A stretch of 64,000 nucleotides of DNA from Alloprevotella tannerae ATCC 51259 (lineage in GTDB: Bacteria; Bacteroidota; Bacteroidia; Bacteroidales; Bacteroidaceae). The stretch covers positions 708,395 to 772,394 of the forward strand of contig NZ_GG700642.1 of the NCBI RefSeq assembly GCF_000159995.1. Reading direction: 5' to 3'. The position numbers were made by a program, and so were the translations under genes. The stretch's first letter is position 1, and each line of letters starts with the position of its first letter. Under the pieces are notes generated by a model that was not told the DNA's origin, ran no database searches, and saw only the letters and a program-made list of their open reading frames with translations. Of this stretch, positions 48,661-57,826 are shown piece after piece.

Positions 48661-50016
48661 ATGGCGAGCGAAAAACAATACTTGTCGCTCTATGAGCAGC
48701 AGAAGACGCTGATCTGCGCCGGCTCGTGCGCCCCGATGAATAACCGGCGCGAAGAAGCGGCGGCCTTGCTGACGGAAAAAGGTCTGCCGACGGCGAAGAC
48801 GGAGCGCTATAAATATACAGATGTGGAGGCGGCTTTCGCGCCCGACTTCGGCTTGAATCTTAAACGGATTCCTTTGGAAATAGATCCGTATGAGACTTAC
48901 CGCTGTACGATTGAGCATCTTGGTGCGTGGAATTATTATGTGGTAAATGATACCGTGGCGCCCGCTTCTCACGACTCGGCGGCTTTGCCGCAAGGCATCA
49001 TCGTCGATTCTTTGGTGAACGTGGCGGCCAAACGCCCCGAATTGCTCGAAAAATTCTATCATCAGGCGGCCGGAAAGAGCTATGATGGCGTGACGGCACT
49101 GAATACGCTCCTCGCACAAGACGGCTTGTTGATTTATATTCCGTCGGGCGTAGAGGCAGAGCGGGCGGTGCAGATCGTTAACGTGTCGGCTTCGACGATA
49201 GACTTTATGTCGAATCGCCGCGTCTTGATCGTACTCGAAGAAAATGCAAAGGCTACGGTGCTCTTCTGCGATCATGCACTCGAAGGACGCCATTACCTGA
49301 CGACGGAAGTGGTCGAAGTCTTTGCCGAGCAAGGCGCAGAACTTGATATGTACGCCGTGGAGGAAACAGACTTTGTCAACACGCGCTTCTGCAACGTCTA
49401 TATCGAACAGGCTTCGAAGAGTAAGGTGACTTATTGCAATATGACGCTCCACAATGGCGTCTCGCGCAATACGGTTAACGTCCGCCTCAATGGCGAACAG
49501 GCCGAAGTGAACACCTACGGGGCTGTCGTGGCTGACGGTAAGGAGCGCGTCGATAATAATCTGCTGATTGACCACGTCGGCGAGGGTTGTACGAGCGATA
49601 TGCTTTACAAATATGTGCTCGATGACAATGCCGTCGGCGCCTTTGCGGGAAAAGTGCTCGTAGAACCGGGAGCGCAGCATACGCAATCGCAACAGACGAA
49701 CGATAATCTTTGCGTCAGTCAGCACGCACGGGCCTTTGCGCAACCGATGCTCGAAATCTACGCTGACGATGTTAAATGTAATCACGGATCAACCGTGGGA
49801 AAACTTGACGCAAACGCCTTGTTTTATATGCAACAACGGGGCGTGCCCGAAAAAGAAGCGAGCCTCTTGCTCCAACACGCCTTTATTAACGACGTTTTGC
49901 AGCGCATTAAGATGGAAACATTGCGAGATCGCCTCTCGTATTTGATAGAGCAGCGTTTCCGCGGCAACTCTATTCATTGCAAAGGTTGCCGAATGGTTGA
50001 TTATTGTAGAAAATAG
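48661..50016 (+). CDS. sufD: Fe-S cluster assembly scaffold protein SufD
   Basis: A 451-residue beta-helix protein of the SufB/SufD family. Family features are the N-terminal GLPTAKTERYKYTDV, central beta-helix repeats (VEVFAEQGAELDMY, VYIEQASKSKVTYCNMTLH), and the end GSTVGKLDANALFYMQQRGVPEKEASLLLQHAF. Length and the absence of the SufB Cys-rich extension favour SufD. The ATG at 48661 lies two bases after the sufC stop; the in-frame TTG at 48655 overlaps sufC and is less likely. It works with SufC in the cytoplasm. Confidence 0.94.
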   Translation: MASEKQYLSLYEQQKTLICAGSCAPMNNRREEAAALLTEKGLPTAKTERYKYTDVEAAFAPDFGLNLKRIPLEIDPYETYRCTIEHLGAWNYYVVNDTVAPASHDSAALPQGIIVDSLVNVAAKRPELLEKFYHQAAGKSYDGVTALNTLLAQDGLLIYIPSGVEAERAVQIVNVSASTIDFMSNRRVLIVLEENAKATVLFCDHALEGRHYLTTEVVEVFAEQGAELDMYAVEETDFVNTRFCNVYIEQASKSKVTYCNMTLHNGVSRNTVNVRLNGEQAEVNTYGAVVADGKERVDNNLLIDHVGEGCTSDMLYKYVLDDNAVGAFAGKVLVEPGAQHTQSQQTNDNLCVSQHARAFAQPMLEIYADDVKCNHGSTVGKLDANALFYMQQRGVPEKEASLLLQHAFINDVLQRIKMETLRDRLSYLIEQRFRGNSIHCKGCRMVDYCRK

Positions 50017-50029
50017 GAGAACAAAAGCG

Positions 50030-51247
50030 ATGTACGATATTCAAGCAATCAGACAAGATTTCCCGATTCTGGCGCGCGAGGTCTACGGACGCCCGTTGGT
50101 CTATCTCGATAATGCGGCTACGACGCAGAAACCTAAGGTCGTGATCGATGCTATCGCGGAGGAGTATTGCTCCGTCAATGCCAACGTGCACCGCGGCGTA
50201 CACTTCTTGTCGCAGGAAGCGACTACGCTCCACGAAAATGCGCGCGAGACGGTGCGCCGCTTTATCAATGCGGGCAGTACGTCGGAAATCATTTTCACAC
50301 GCGGCACTACGGAGAGCATCAATCTTGTGGCGACGGCTTACGGGCAAACCTTCCTGAAAGCCGGCGACGAGGTAATCATCTCCGAAATGGAGCATCACTC
50401 CAATATTGTGCCTTGGCAGTTGCTGCGAGATAGGATCGGAATAAAATTAAAAGTGATCCCGATCACCGACGATGCGGGCGCCTTGGATATAGATGCGTAT
50501 GAAGCGCTCTTTACGCCGAAGACGCGACTCGTTAGTGCGATGCACGTGAGCAATGTCTTGGGTACGGTGAACCCCATCAAGCGCATGGCGGAAATAGCTC
50601 ACGCCCATGGCGCCTTGATGTTGGTGGATGGTGCGCAGAGTGCGCCGCATTTTGCCGTGGATGTGCAGGACTTGGATTGCGATTTCTATGTTTTCTCCGG
50701 CCATAAAGTGTACGGGCCGACCGGAATCGGCGTCTTGTACGGCCGCGAAGCCTTGCTGGAAAAAATGCCTCCGTACCAAGGCGGCGGAGAAATGATTGCG
50801 CGCGTCACGTTTGAGCACACGACTTACGAGCGCTTACCCTACAAGTTTGAAGCCGGTACGCCCGATTACGTAGGTTCGCACGCTTTGGGCGTGGCTTTGG
50901 ATTATGTGACGCATTTAGGTTTAGCTAATATCGCGCAGCACGAACGTGAGCTCACGGTTTACGCGATGGAGAAAATGCGCACCATACCCGGAATGACTTT
51001 ATATGGCACTACGGCGGAAAAAGATGCAGTCGTGGCTTTCAATGTCGGAGAAATACATCATTTAGACTTGGGCACGTTGCTCGATCGTTTGGGTATCGCC
51101 ATCCGAACCGGGCACCATTGTGCGCAACCTTTGATGCAGCGTTATGGCGTCGAGGGAATGTGCCGCGCATCTTTTGGCCTGTATTCAACAAAGGAAGAAA
51201 TTGACGCCTTAGTCGCCGGACTTGAGCGCGTCGTAACAATGTTTTAA
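50030..51247 (+). CDS. sufS: Group II cysteine desulfurase SufS
   Basis: A 405-residue PLP enzyme that takes sulfur from cysteine for Fe-S assembly. The PLP Lys is in FSGHKVYGPTG (about 217-227) and the sulfur-accepting Cys is in RTGHHCAQPLM (about 357-367); the N-terminus YLDNAATTQKPKVVIDA is standard. An AGGAGA Shine-Dalgarno-like site lies at 50014-50019, overlapping the end of sufD, and supports the ATG at 50030. No SufE or SufU gene follows. It shares an operon with sufC and sufD. Confidence 0.96.
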   Translation: MYDIQAIRQDFPILAREVYGRPLVYLDNAATTQKPKVVIDAIAEEYCSVNANVHRGVHFLSQEATTLHENARETVRRFINAGSTSEIIFTRGTTESINLVATAYGQTFLKAGDEVIISEMEHHSNIVPWQLLRDRIGIKLKVIPITDDAGALDIDAYEALFTPKTRLVSAMHVSNVLGTVNPIKRMAEIAHAHGALMLVDGAQSAPHFAVDVQDLDCDFYVFSGHKVYGPTGIGVLYGREALLEKMPPYQGGGEMIARVTFEHTTYERLPYKFEAGTPDYVGSHALGVALDYVTHLGLANIAQHERELTVYAMEKMRTIPGMTLYGTTAEKDAVVAFNVGEIHHLDLGTLLDRLGIAIRTGHHCAQPLMQRYGVEGMCRASFGLYSTKEEIDALVAGLERVVTMF

Positions 51248-51253
51248 ACCATT

Positions 51254-51571
51254 ATGATACTTACAACAACTCCTACAATCGAAGGTTATCCCGTCAAGCA
51301 GTATCTTGGCGTTGTCGCATCTGAAACGATTATCGGCGCGAACGTGTTCCGCGATATTATGGCCGGACTTCGCGACTTCTTCGGCGGGCGCTCGTCCTCT
51401 TACGAAGAGGTTTTGAAAAAAGCAAAGGACACTGCGCTGCAAGAATTGCAAGAGCGCGCAACCGCAATGGGCGCTAACGCCGTCATAGGTATTGATTTGG
51501 ACTACGAAACAGTAGGCGCCAACGGCTCTATGTTGATGGTTACGGCCAGCGGTACGGCTGTCGTGATCTAA
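51254..51571 (+). CDS. YbjQ family (UPF0145) heavy-metal-binding-like protein
   Basis: A 105-residue protein of the YbjQ/DUF74 family, recognisable from [18 protein letters not shown], the central [18 protein letters not shown] and [15 protein letters not shown]. YbjQ proteins form pentamers; a role is not established. It starts six bases after sufS and three before rnhB, so it belongs to the suf transcript. Confidence 0.92.
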   Translation: MILTTTPTIEGYPVKQYLGVVASETIIGANVFRDIMAGLRDFFGGRSSSYEEVLKKAKDTALQELQERATAMGANAVIGIDLDYETVGANGSMLMVTASGTAVVI

Positions 51572-51574
51572 AAT

Positions 51575-52186
51575 ATGCTCTTAGCGCATTACAGCACGCA
51601 GCGGCCGGAAGCCGGATGCGACGAAGCCGGGCGCGGATGCTTGGCCGGCAGCGTCTATGCCGCAGCCGTGGTGTTGCCGGAAGGGTATGCGAATGCGCGG
51701 CTCAATGATTCGAAGCAACTCTCGCCCACTCGGCGCTATCACTTGCGCGAAGAGATTTTGCGAGATGCCGTTGCGTGGTCAGTAGGTACGGTTTCGGCGT
51801 CCGAAATCGATGAAATCAATATCCTAAACGCCTCCATTTTGGCCATGCATCGCGCTTTAGACGGATTAAAAGTGCGGCCCGCCTTTATTTTGGTCGATGG
51901 CAATCGCTTTAAGCCTTATGGTTCGACGCCTTTTGCCACGATTGTGAAAGGCGATGCCAAATATCTGTCCATCGCGGCCGCAAGTATTTTGGCCAAAACT
52001 TTTCGCGACGACGAGATGCGCCGTTTGCACGAACAGTATCCTTGGTATGGCTGGGATCATAATGCAGGTTATCCTACGCGAGAACACCGCCGCGGGATTG
52101 AGCAACACGGTCTGACGCCTTATCATCGCCGTTCGTTCCGCCTTTTAGCCGATCGCGGCCCCCAATTGCCCTTTCCGGAAGACTAA
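51575..52186 (+). CDS. rnhB: Ribonuclease HII
   Basis: A 203-residue enzyme that cuts RNA in RNA-DNA hybrids. Catalytic acids are in GCDEAGRGCLAG (about 14-25), ILVDGNRF (about 106-113) and the SIAAASILAKT motif (about 131-141). The length is normal. It is the last gene of the suf-ybjQ-rnhB unit and is followed by a 13-bp hairpin. Confidence 0.95.
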   Translation: MLLAHYSTQRPEAGCDEAGRGCLAGSVYAAAVVLPEGYANARLNDSKQLSPTRRYHLREEILRDAVAWSVGTVSASEIDEINILNASILAMHRALDGLKVRPAFILVDGNRFKPYGSTPFATIVKGDAKYLSIAAASILAKTFRDDEMRRLHEQYPWYGWDHNAGYPTREHRRGIEQHGLTPYHRRSFRLLADRGPQLPFPED

Positions 52187-52212
52187 TATCCGCTTAGGCT
52201 GCAAACGAATTA

Positions 52213-52255
52213 CGCCATCCGCTCCAAAAGAATCAAGGAGCGGATGGCGCTATAT
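52213..52255 (+). terminator. Strong hairpin after rnhB
   Basis: CGCCATCCGCTCC (52213-52225) pairs perfectly with GGAGCGGATGGCG (52237-52249). The U-run is weak (CTATATTAT) but the 13-bp GC-rich stem and position point to termination for rnhB and perhaps for convergent recO. Confidence 0.65.
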
Positions 52256-52366
52256 TATATATGGAGTATGCCCGCTGCTTTGGCGGCGCACAAATTATGC
52301 GTTGCGGCGCGCAGCAGTCTGTTTTAAGCACTTAAAGCAAGACTCCTTACGCATCAAGTGCAGATT

Positions 52367-53089
52367 CTAATCCTGAAAGACGGCCTCCAAAACATTCAGC
52401 GACTTTAATTCGCCAAAAGCAGGCAGATGTAGTTGATAATAACTCACGATGAAGCGCAGCAAGCGCGTGCGCCGAGCGCCGGAAAACTTAAACAAATGCA
52501 TCGTGGCCGGTTGCATACGCATCAAAGTAGGGAGAAAAGCCGCATCCGTCGGATCAAGATAATGCGAATGCAAGGGTTGATGCGCCACGAACGAACTATT
52601 CTCCAAATCGAAATACATTCCGTCGGCGTAGTTCGCAAGATTGGGGTAGAAACCTAAGAAATGCGTCATACGCAAGAGGAAAACGAGGTGGAAATTACTG
52701 AAATGCTGCTCACTTAAGTTGAGCCACTCAATCGAATCCCAAGTATAGTCGAAAAGCGGCGCGGCAATAGGCTCGCTACGCAAAGCCGTGCGTAAAAATT
52801 CGGCAAGAAACAGCGCCAGCGTAATTTTTTCGGGGCGCTCTAAGCCCAACATCGGGTGCGGACTAACGCTCCGCAGCGTTTGCAGGTTCGATGTAGGCTT
52901 ATGATTCCATTCAATATCGACGGCCGTCAGCGGCTGAAAAAATGCCGATTTCAAGCCCCCGCGTTTCCCGCGCGAGATGCGGACGAAGAAAGATTGAAAT
53001 CCCTCTTCGCGTGTCAGAACATCGACGATGCAGCCCGCATCGTTATATTTTAAAGTGTGCAGTACAATGCCGCGCGATTTGATCAGCAT
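52367..53089 (-). CDS. recO: DNA repair protein RecO
   Basis: A 240-residue protein. The N-terminal OB-fold shows KSRGIVLHTLKYNDAGCIVDVLTREEG, and FFQPLTAVDIEW and the helical C-terminal half fit RecO. RecO loads RecA with RecR at gaps covered by SSB. The zinc cysteines found in many RecO proteins are absent, as in many Bacteroidetes homologues. It stands alone, convergent with rnhB. Confidence 0.92.
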   Translation of the reverse strand: MLIKSRGIVLHTLKYNDAGCIVDVLTREEGFQSFFVRISRGKRGGLKSAFFQPLTAVDIEWNHKPTSNLQTLRSVSPHPMLGLERPEKITLALFLAEFLRTALRSEPIAAPLFDYTWDSIEWLNLSEQHFSNFHLVFLLRMTHFLGFYPNLANYADGMYFDLENSSFVAHQPLHSHYLDPTDAAFLPTLMRMQPATMHLFKFSGARRTRLLRFIVSYYQLHLPAFGELKSLNVLEAVFQD

Positions 53090-53396
53090 ATTTCTAATAT
53101 CGACTAAGTTAAAACAAAAGTTCCGCTCTCGCCTCCGGTACCTTGTTCGCTGCGTCTGAAATCTTGTTACACACAGCCGGAGTTGAACAGACAGGTCTTT
53201 GAAAGTCTATTTGCACCTACCAAGGCCTTATCTTGTGCAGCTAAGATCCTTTTCTCGCACTATTTCGACCAGCGAATTTACGATTATTTCCCTACAAATT
53301 CGCGCCTTTATCCCACTTCTTATTACATACAACAAAGCAGACCGTCGAGTCTTCGCTTTGTTATTATTATCACCTCATAGTTATGAGGGCTTATTC
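53090..53396. other. Gap between recO and the M48 gene
   Basis: 307 bases upstream of recO and downstream of the M48 gene. No clear promoter box for recO, no hairpin and no gene seen. Small plus-strand frames here are antisense runs that enter the M48 gene. Confidence 0.55.
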
Positions 53397-54359
53397 TTAT
53401 CTACGGCGCTTTTTGCCTTGCGGGCGACGCTTAGCCTGCGGTTTCTTTTTACCTGCAGGGCGTGCTTTTTGTTGTTGTTGCGGCTTTTCAGTTTGCGTAA
53501 CGGTGGTTTGGTCTCTTCTCGCCGGCTCCTCTTTCTTTACGATCACAGGCTTCGGCGGAATTACTTGAGTCGGTCTCTCAAAACCATCGTTCTTGGCCAT
53601 ACGACTCATCTTTTTAATACGCTTGTCAAGGTCAGGGTGAGATGAGAACATCTTCTGCCACTTGCTGTCTTGCTTGTAGCCGGCCTCTTCCTCCAACTGC
53701 TTGAGGCGTTCAAAGGAAAGAGCAATAGCCCAAGGGTTTTTGCCGTTCTCTTTCAAGAAATCATAGCCATACTCATCAGCTTTGCTCTCTTGCTTCTTTG
53801 AATAAGAGGCATTAAGCAAGGCTTGACCGAGTTCGCCGAGTTGCGATTCGCTCAGCGCGCTCGCTCTTCCGCCCGTTGACGCTATACCGTCTTTCAAAGC
53901 CGACGTGAGTAGAGCCGTGCGGAAACGCTTTTTAGAGTCTTTGTGTGCAATGTGTCCGATCTCGTGACCGATCACGCCGCGCAATTGGTCGTCTGACATC
54001 ACGTCCATCAAAGATGAAAATACGCGGATACTGCCATCGGGGCAGGCAAAGGCGTTAACGTCTGTCACGTAGTACACTTTGAAGTTGAGGGGTATGCCTT
54101 CTACGCTCGTCAAGCCCTCTGTCAACTTCCGCAAGCGGATTGTGTAAGGATTATCTTCCGGACAAACATGATTATGTTCGTCCATCCACTGGACATATTC
54201 CCTTACATAGTTGGCCATCTCGGCATCCGTGAGAGTCAAGGCGCGACCTGCTTTCACTGCGCCTGTAGCCGCTTTTCCAACGTTAAACTGTGCAGCAGCC
54301 GGAGTAGCGCTAAACAAGCACAAGGCCGCAAATGCTGCTTTTAAAAATCTAAATCTCAT
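53397..54359 (-). CDS. Secreted M48-family zinc metalloprotease with polybasic tail
   Basis: A 320-residue protease. The signal peptide ends TPAAAQ; the zinc site is HEIGHIAHKD (His near 131 and 135) with the third ligand Glu in SKKQESKADEYGYDF (about 190). It resembles the soluble LoiP/YggG-type M48C proteins, not membrane HtpX. The last ~60 residues are a Pro/Gln/Lys/Arg-rich tail ending KGKKRRR-like (KKKPQAKRRPQGKKRRR), which is unusual and could bind LPS, peptidoglycan or nucleic acid. A -7 box is at 54469-54476. Substrates are unknown. Confidence 0.9.
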   Translation of the reverse strand: MRFRFLKAAFAALCLFSATPAAAQFNVGKAATGAVKAGRALTLTDAEMANYVREYVQWMDEHNHVCPEDNPYTIRLRKLTEGLTSVEGIPLNFKVYYVTDVNAFACPDGSIRVFSSLMDVMSDDQLRGVIGHEIGHIAHKDSKKRFRTALLTSALKDGIASTGGRASALSESQLGELGQALLNASYSKKQESKADEYGYDFLKENGKNPWAIALSFERLKQLEEEAGYKQDSKWQKMFSSHPDLDKRIKKMSRMAKNDGFERPTQVIPPKPVIVKKEEPARRDQTTVTQTEKPQQQQKARPAGKKKPQAKRRPQGKKRRR

Positions 54360-54468
54360 TTCAATATCATTTTATCAATATATCCTAAAGAGGAGCAAGG
54401 ACTGTTTTTTCACAAGATACTGATCGCGTAAGTCAGGCACCGGATGTCCCCTCTCCCAAAAACTCCGG

Positions 54469-54476
54469 CAAAAGTA
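54469..54476 (-). promoter_or_regulatory. Predicted -7 element of the M48 protease gene
   Basis: Minus-strand TACTTTTG matches TAnnTTTG, about 110 bases before the ATG. No clear -33 TTTG. Confidence 0.42.
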
Positions 54477-54939
54477 CAAAATGACAACCGTATACTGCGT
54501 TTATATTAAAAAAAGAGCCTCATATAATGTTAATTTCCCCTTTCTATTCGCGTACAATGCCAGACTTTAGGCGTGGATTGGTCTCAACTGTATGCCGTTG
54601 TTTGCAAAATGTGCATTTTCGTGTGCGGATACTACAAGAGGCTTACGCAATTATTGAGCCGCAAATCCCACTGCAGCGTGCTTCTGCTCCAATTATAGCG
54701 CTCTGCTTCTTGCTGTGACGCTGCTATTTTTTGTGTGATATTTTCGACATACTTCATTCTTTATTCTTCTGCCCCGCGGCGTAAATATTTCGATTGTAAC
54801 CAATTCTACCGTTTCTTTTTATCGTCTTACGCGCATTCGTTTCGCTTCCTTTCTCGCTTATTTTTAACGCTTTATGCTTAAGAAATCTATACACTACGCG
54901 CCCCAATTTAACCACCAAAATCTGCCTCCGATGTTTTTT

Positions 54940-55022
54940 ATCGTGAGAACAAACCTTTTTTCTCGTGAGATGAAACCTTTGCGCTCACGATAAAAAGTAC
55001 TTTCGCTCGTGAGCACACACGC
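54940..55022 (+). repeat. Family B array 2: four units of 22 bp
   Basis: Units start at 54940, 54962, 54984 and 55006; the last is about 17 bases. Their heads are ATCGTGAG, CTCGTGAG, CTCACGAT and CTCGTGAG; tails include AACAAACCTTTTTT and ATGAAACCTTTGCG. It shares heads, tails and period with 40352-40435 and lies between divergent genes. Confidence 0.88.
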
Positions 55023-55656
55023 CCGCCGCAAAGCTTTCGGCTGATAATGTCCGGATCTGCAGGCTTCAATATTAAATTCTTCTCGTATGCTTTCAATCTA
55101 TTTTTGGGGAAGTGGCTGATGGTTGGTTATGTTTAGTGAAAGATAAACAACCGCCACAGCCCGGCGAAGCTTCCATACGCTCATTTGCGTAAAGTTTAAC
55201 GGCAAGGTGAAAGATCAATCTAAAAGAAGATACATGATCAACAGAAAGAAGTTAGTGAAACTCTTCACACTTCTGCCGCGCAAAGAAGCGAAGCCGGAAT
55301 CGACAAAACACTTCGGAGGCTTACGCCCCCGCGCTTAAGGATGAAAACGCCAACTGATTTGCCATAAAAAAACAGATATTTATGGTTTAACAAATTGTTT
55401 ATTACTAATTTTGCATTTGCCATCCGGCCTTACAAAGGCACAGATACGCTCTAAAAAGAAAGCGTCGAAAGTCAGCCGTAAGCACGACCAACAACAAGAG
55501 AGAATGGAATTTGAAACACACATGTGCTTTTAAGCCTTACCCGCACTATCGTAGAGGCATTAACGCAATAATAAATAGAAAAGCACACCACTGACAAAAA
55601 CGCAACCCAACTACTTACTCGCAACGCTTTCCTACGTTGCACAATACGCTACAATT

Positions 55657-57621
55657 ATGAGAAACCATTTATTCAGCAGTAGATACATAGCCATCATCGG
55701 GCTGTTTATCGCTATGTTTGCCCTACCTGTTCAGGCGCAAAACGTTCTGCTCTCAGAGGACTTTGAGAACGTCATACTCGATGAAAACGAAGGAGAGAGT
55801 ACACAAACGCTACCGGCCGGATGGACGAAGATCGACGCCGATAAGGATGGACAAAATTGGTTCATCTACTATACCGAACCCGGCGGTGTAGGGCAAGGAC
55901 ACAACGGCGGAAAGTGTGCCACATCGGCTTCGTTTGACAAGGCTACGCAGCAGGCGATCCATCCGGACAATTATCTTGTTTCGCCGGAGGTGAAAGGCGC
56001 CGTCCGCGTAACTTTCTATGCCTGCGCGCAGGACGCGGATTATTCGAAAGAGCACTTCGCCATCTGCGCCTCTACGACAGGTATGGAAGCCGGCGACTTT
56101 AAAATTATACAAGAATGGACTATCAGCGAACTTCCAACATCAGCGCCGGGCAAGCACTTGAAAGATCAGACGGCATGGAAGCTTTTCGACATAAATCTGC
56201 CCGAAGGCACAAAATACATCGCCTTCCGACACTATAACAGTACAGACCAATATTGTGTCAACATAGACGATGTAACGGTCTATGGTAATCAGGCTATAAC
56301 TACCTACGGCTTCAAAGTGGGCGGTATGGAGGTAACTTCAGGCAATGCCCTAAACATTTCTCAAGTGGGTGGATTCTCCGTGGTAACAAAAGGCAAACTT
56401 ACTTACGATGATGCATCTAAAACGCTGACACTAAAGGATGCTACGATTGCGCTCCCCACTGAAAGCGAAGAGGCCGGACTGGAATTCTTGGGAAATCAAG
56501 CTTACACGATCAAGCTGGAAGGTAACAACCAAATCCTGACTACGCGCGGCTGGGCCATTCGCGGGCAGAAAGGCGCACTGAACATCAAAGGGCCGGGCAA
56601 ATTGATCGTTATCATGTCTGACTCGCTCAAGGGTATTATGACGCAAGGCGATTTGTATTTTAGCGATAAATCTAAAGTCATTGGTGCAATGCCTATCCTG
56701 ACTGAACAAGGCGGAAAAATCTACGTCGACGACGCTTATATTCATGCGAAAAACGAAGACAGTGGTTTAGCAATAGCCTCGGAATTAAACGGCGGAGGCA
56801 ATATAAGCCTGAGAAACGTCAAAGCTTACTATCAAGGTAAGGAAGCGAAAATAGGAACTTACGAAGGCAAAAAAGGGGAAGCCACGGCTCAATACCAAAC
56901 ATTCCTTTTCGACAATAAGCCCTGCGAAGAAATTATCATACAAAATCTTGGCCCGGACGGTGTCATCTTCGAAGAAGACTTTGAAAGCGTAACCTTAGAC
57001 CAGGAAGACGGACTCTTCTCTTTCAATATGCCTTATGGCTGGACTACAATCGACGCCGACGGCGATTTGGCTACTTGGGTAACTATTGGCGATGGCCTCA
57101 ATGGGGGTAACTGCGCTACGTCTGCATCGTGGAAGAACAAAGGGCTTACGCCGGACAACTTCTTGATCACGCCGGAACTCTACGGGGCGATGCGTGTCAC
57201 GTTCTATGCTTGCGCACAAGATAAGAAAGTCGTAGGCGATCACTTTGCCGTTTGTGCTTCTTCAACAGGACGCGAAAAGGACGACTTCACGATTGTGCAA
57301 GAATGGACTACCGGCGAAGAAGCTGCACCGGCACCGGGTGCCCACAGATTAGACCAAGGCGAATGGAAGCTCTACGATGTTAGCTTGCCGGCCGGCACGA
57401 AATATATTGCCTTCCGTCACTTTAATACCACGGATAAGTTCCGCATCAACATTGACGATGTAAAAGTCTATGGCGACATAACGGGCGTAAGCCACTTGAC
57501 TACTGAAGCGCCGGCAAGACCAGGTATCTATACCCTTAGTGGCGTGAAACTCAACGACGAGTTGAAAGATCTGCCAAAGGGTATATATATCGTCGACGGA
57601 AAGAAAGTCGTAAAGCTGTAG
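55657..57621 (+). CDS. Secreted protein with two cleaved-adhesin domains and a T9SS-like C-terminus
   Basis: A 654-residue exported protein. The signal peptide ends LPVQAQ. Two cleaved-adhesin (gingipain/hemagglutinin-type jelly-roll) domains lie at about 28-212 and 437-605; each begins SEDFENV or EEDFESV, followed by AGWTKIDADKDG or YGWTTIDADGD, GGKCATSASF or GGNCATSASW, and VTFYACAQD. Between them is a region of beta-rich sequence (about 215-430) that lacks a family I can name. The final ~40 residues (PGIYTLSGVKL...LPKGIYIVDGKKVVKL) match the short Prevotella-type secretion/anchoring tail. Such domains bind haemoglobin, fibrinogen or matrix in P. gingivalis; no protease domain is present. 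It is probably a surface adhesin. Confidence 0.88.
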   Translation: MRNHLFSSRYIAIIGLFIAMFALPVQAQNVLLSEDFENVILDENEGESTQTLPAGWTKIDADKDGQNWFIYYTEPGGVGQGHNGGKCATSASFDKATQQAIHPDNYLVSPEVKGAVRVTFYACAQDADYSKEHFAICASTTGMEAGDFKIIQEWTISELPTSAPGKHLKDQTAWKLFDINLPEGTKYIAFRHYNSTDQYCVNIDDVTVYGNQAITTYGFKVGGMEVTSGNALNISQVGGFSVVTKGKLTYDDASKTLTLKDATIALPTESEEAGLEFLGNQAYTIKLEGNNQILTTRGWAIRGQKGALNIKGPGKLIVIMSDSLKGIMTQGDLYFSDKSKVIGAMPILTEQGGKIYVDDAYIHAKNEDSGLAIASELNGGGNISLRNVKAYYQGKEAKIGTYEGKKGEATAQYQTFLFDNKPCEEIIIQNLGPDGVIFEEDFESVTLDQEDGLFSFNMPYGWTTIDADGDLATWVTIGDGLNGGNCATSASWKNKGLTPDNFLITPELYGAMRVTFYACAQDKKVVGDHFAVCASSTGREKDDFTIVQEWTTGEEAAPAPGAHRLDQGEWKLYDVSLPAGTKYIAFRHFNTTDKFRINIDDVKVYGDITGVSHLTTEAPARPGIYTLSGVKLNDELKDLPKGIYIVDGKKVVKL

Positions 57622-57744
57622 CATTCCTCTTTGAAAAGATTTTGCCGCTTCACGAGGCGCATACAGACAAACTTATGCGCCCCCATCGGGCGGGAACACA
57701 TAAAACAAATTCAACGTATTGGCGGATAATTTTGATATTTTCTC

Positions 57745-57752
57745 TACCTTTG
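57745..57752 (+). promoter_or_regulatory. Predicted -7 element of metG
   Basis: TACCTTTG matches TAnnTTTG, about 75 bases before the ATG. The nearest upstream TTG is 23 bases away; a TTTG at 57731 is too close. Confidence 0.5.
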
Positions 57753-57826
57753 CGTATTGAAAGTTAACAACAAAGCGAGAAGACGACCGCTTAGGCCGCT
57801 CTTCTCGCCTTAATTCTTTTTTCTAC

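Larger units (their letters stand above)
54360..55656. other. Divergent intergenic region between the M48 gene and the cleaved-adhesin gene
   Basis: 1.3 kb holding the M48 -7 box and family B array 2 (54940-55022). The AT-rich remainder gave no supportable gene or promoter for the adhesin. Confidence 0.65.

Noticed and set aside
48601-49785. 394-codon minus-strand frame opposite sufD
   Set aside because: sufD matches its family throughout; the antisense product shows no domain.
57654-57683. Hairpin GGCGCATA/TATGCGCC after the cleaved-adhesin gene
   Set aside because: Only eight pairs and no U-run; termination not supported.
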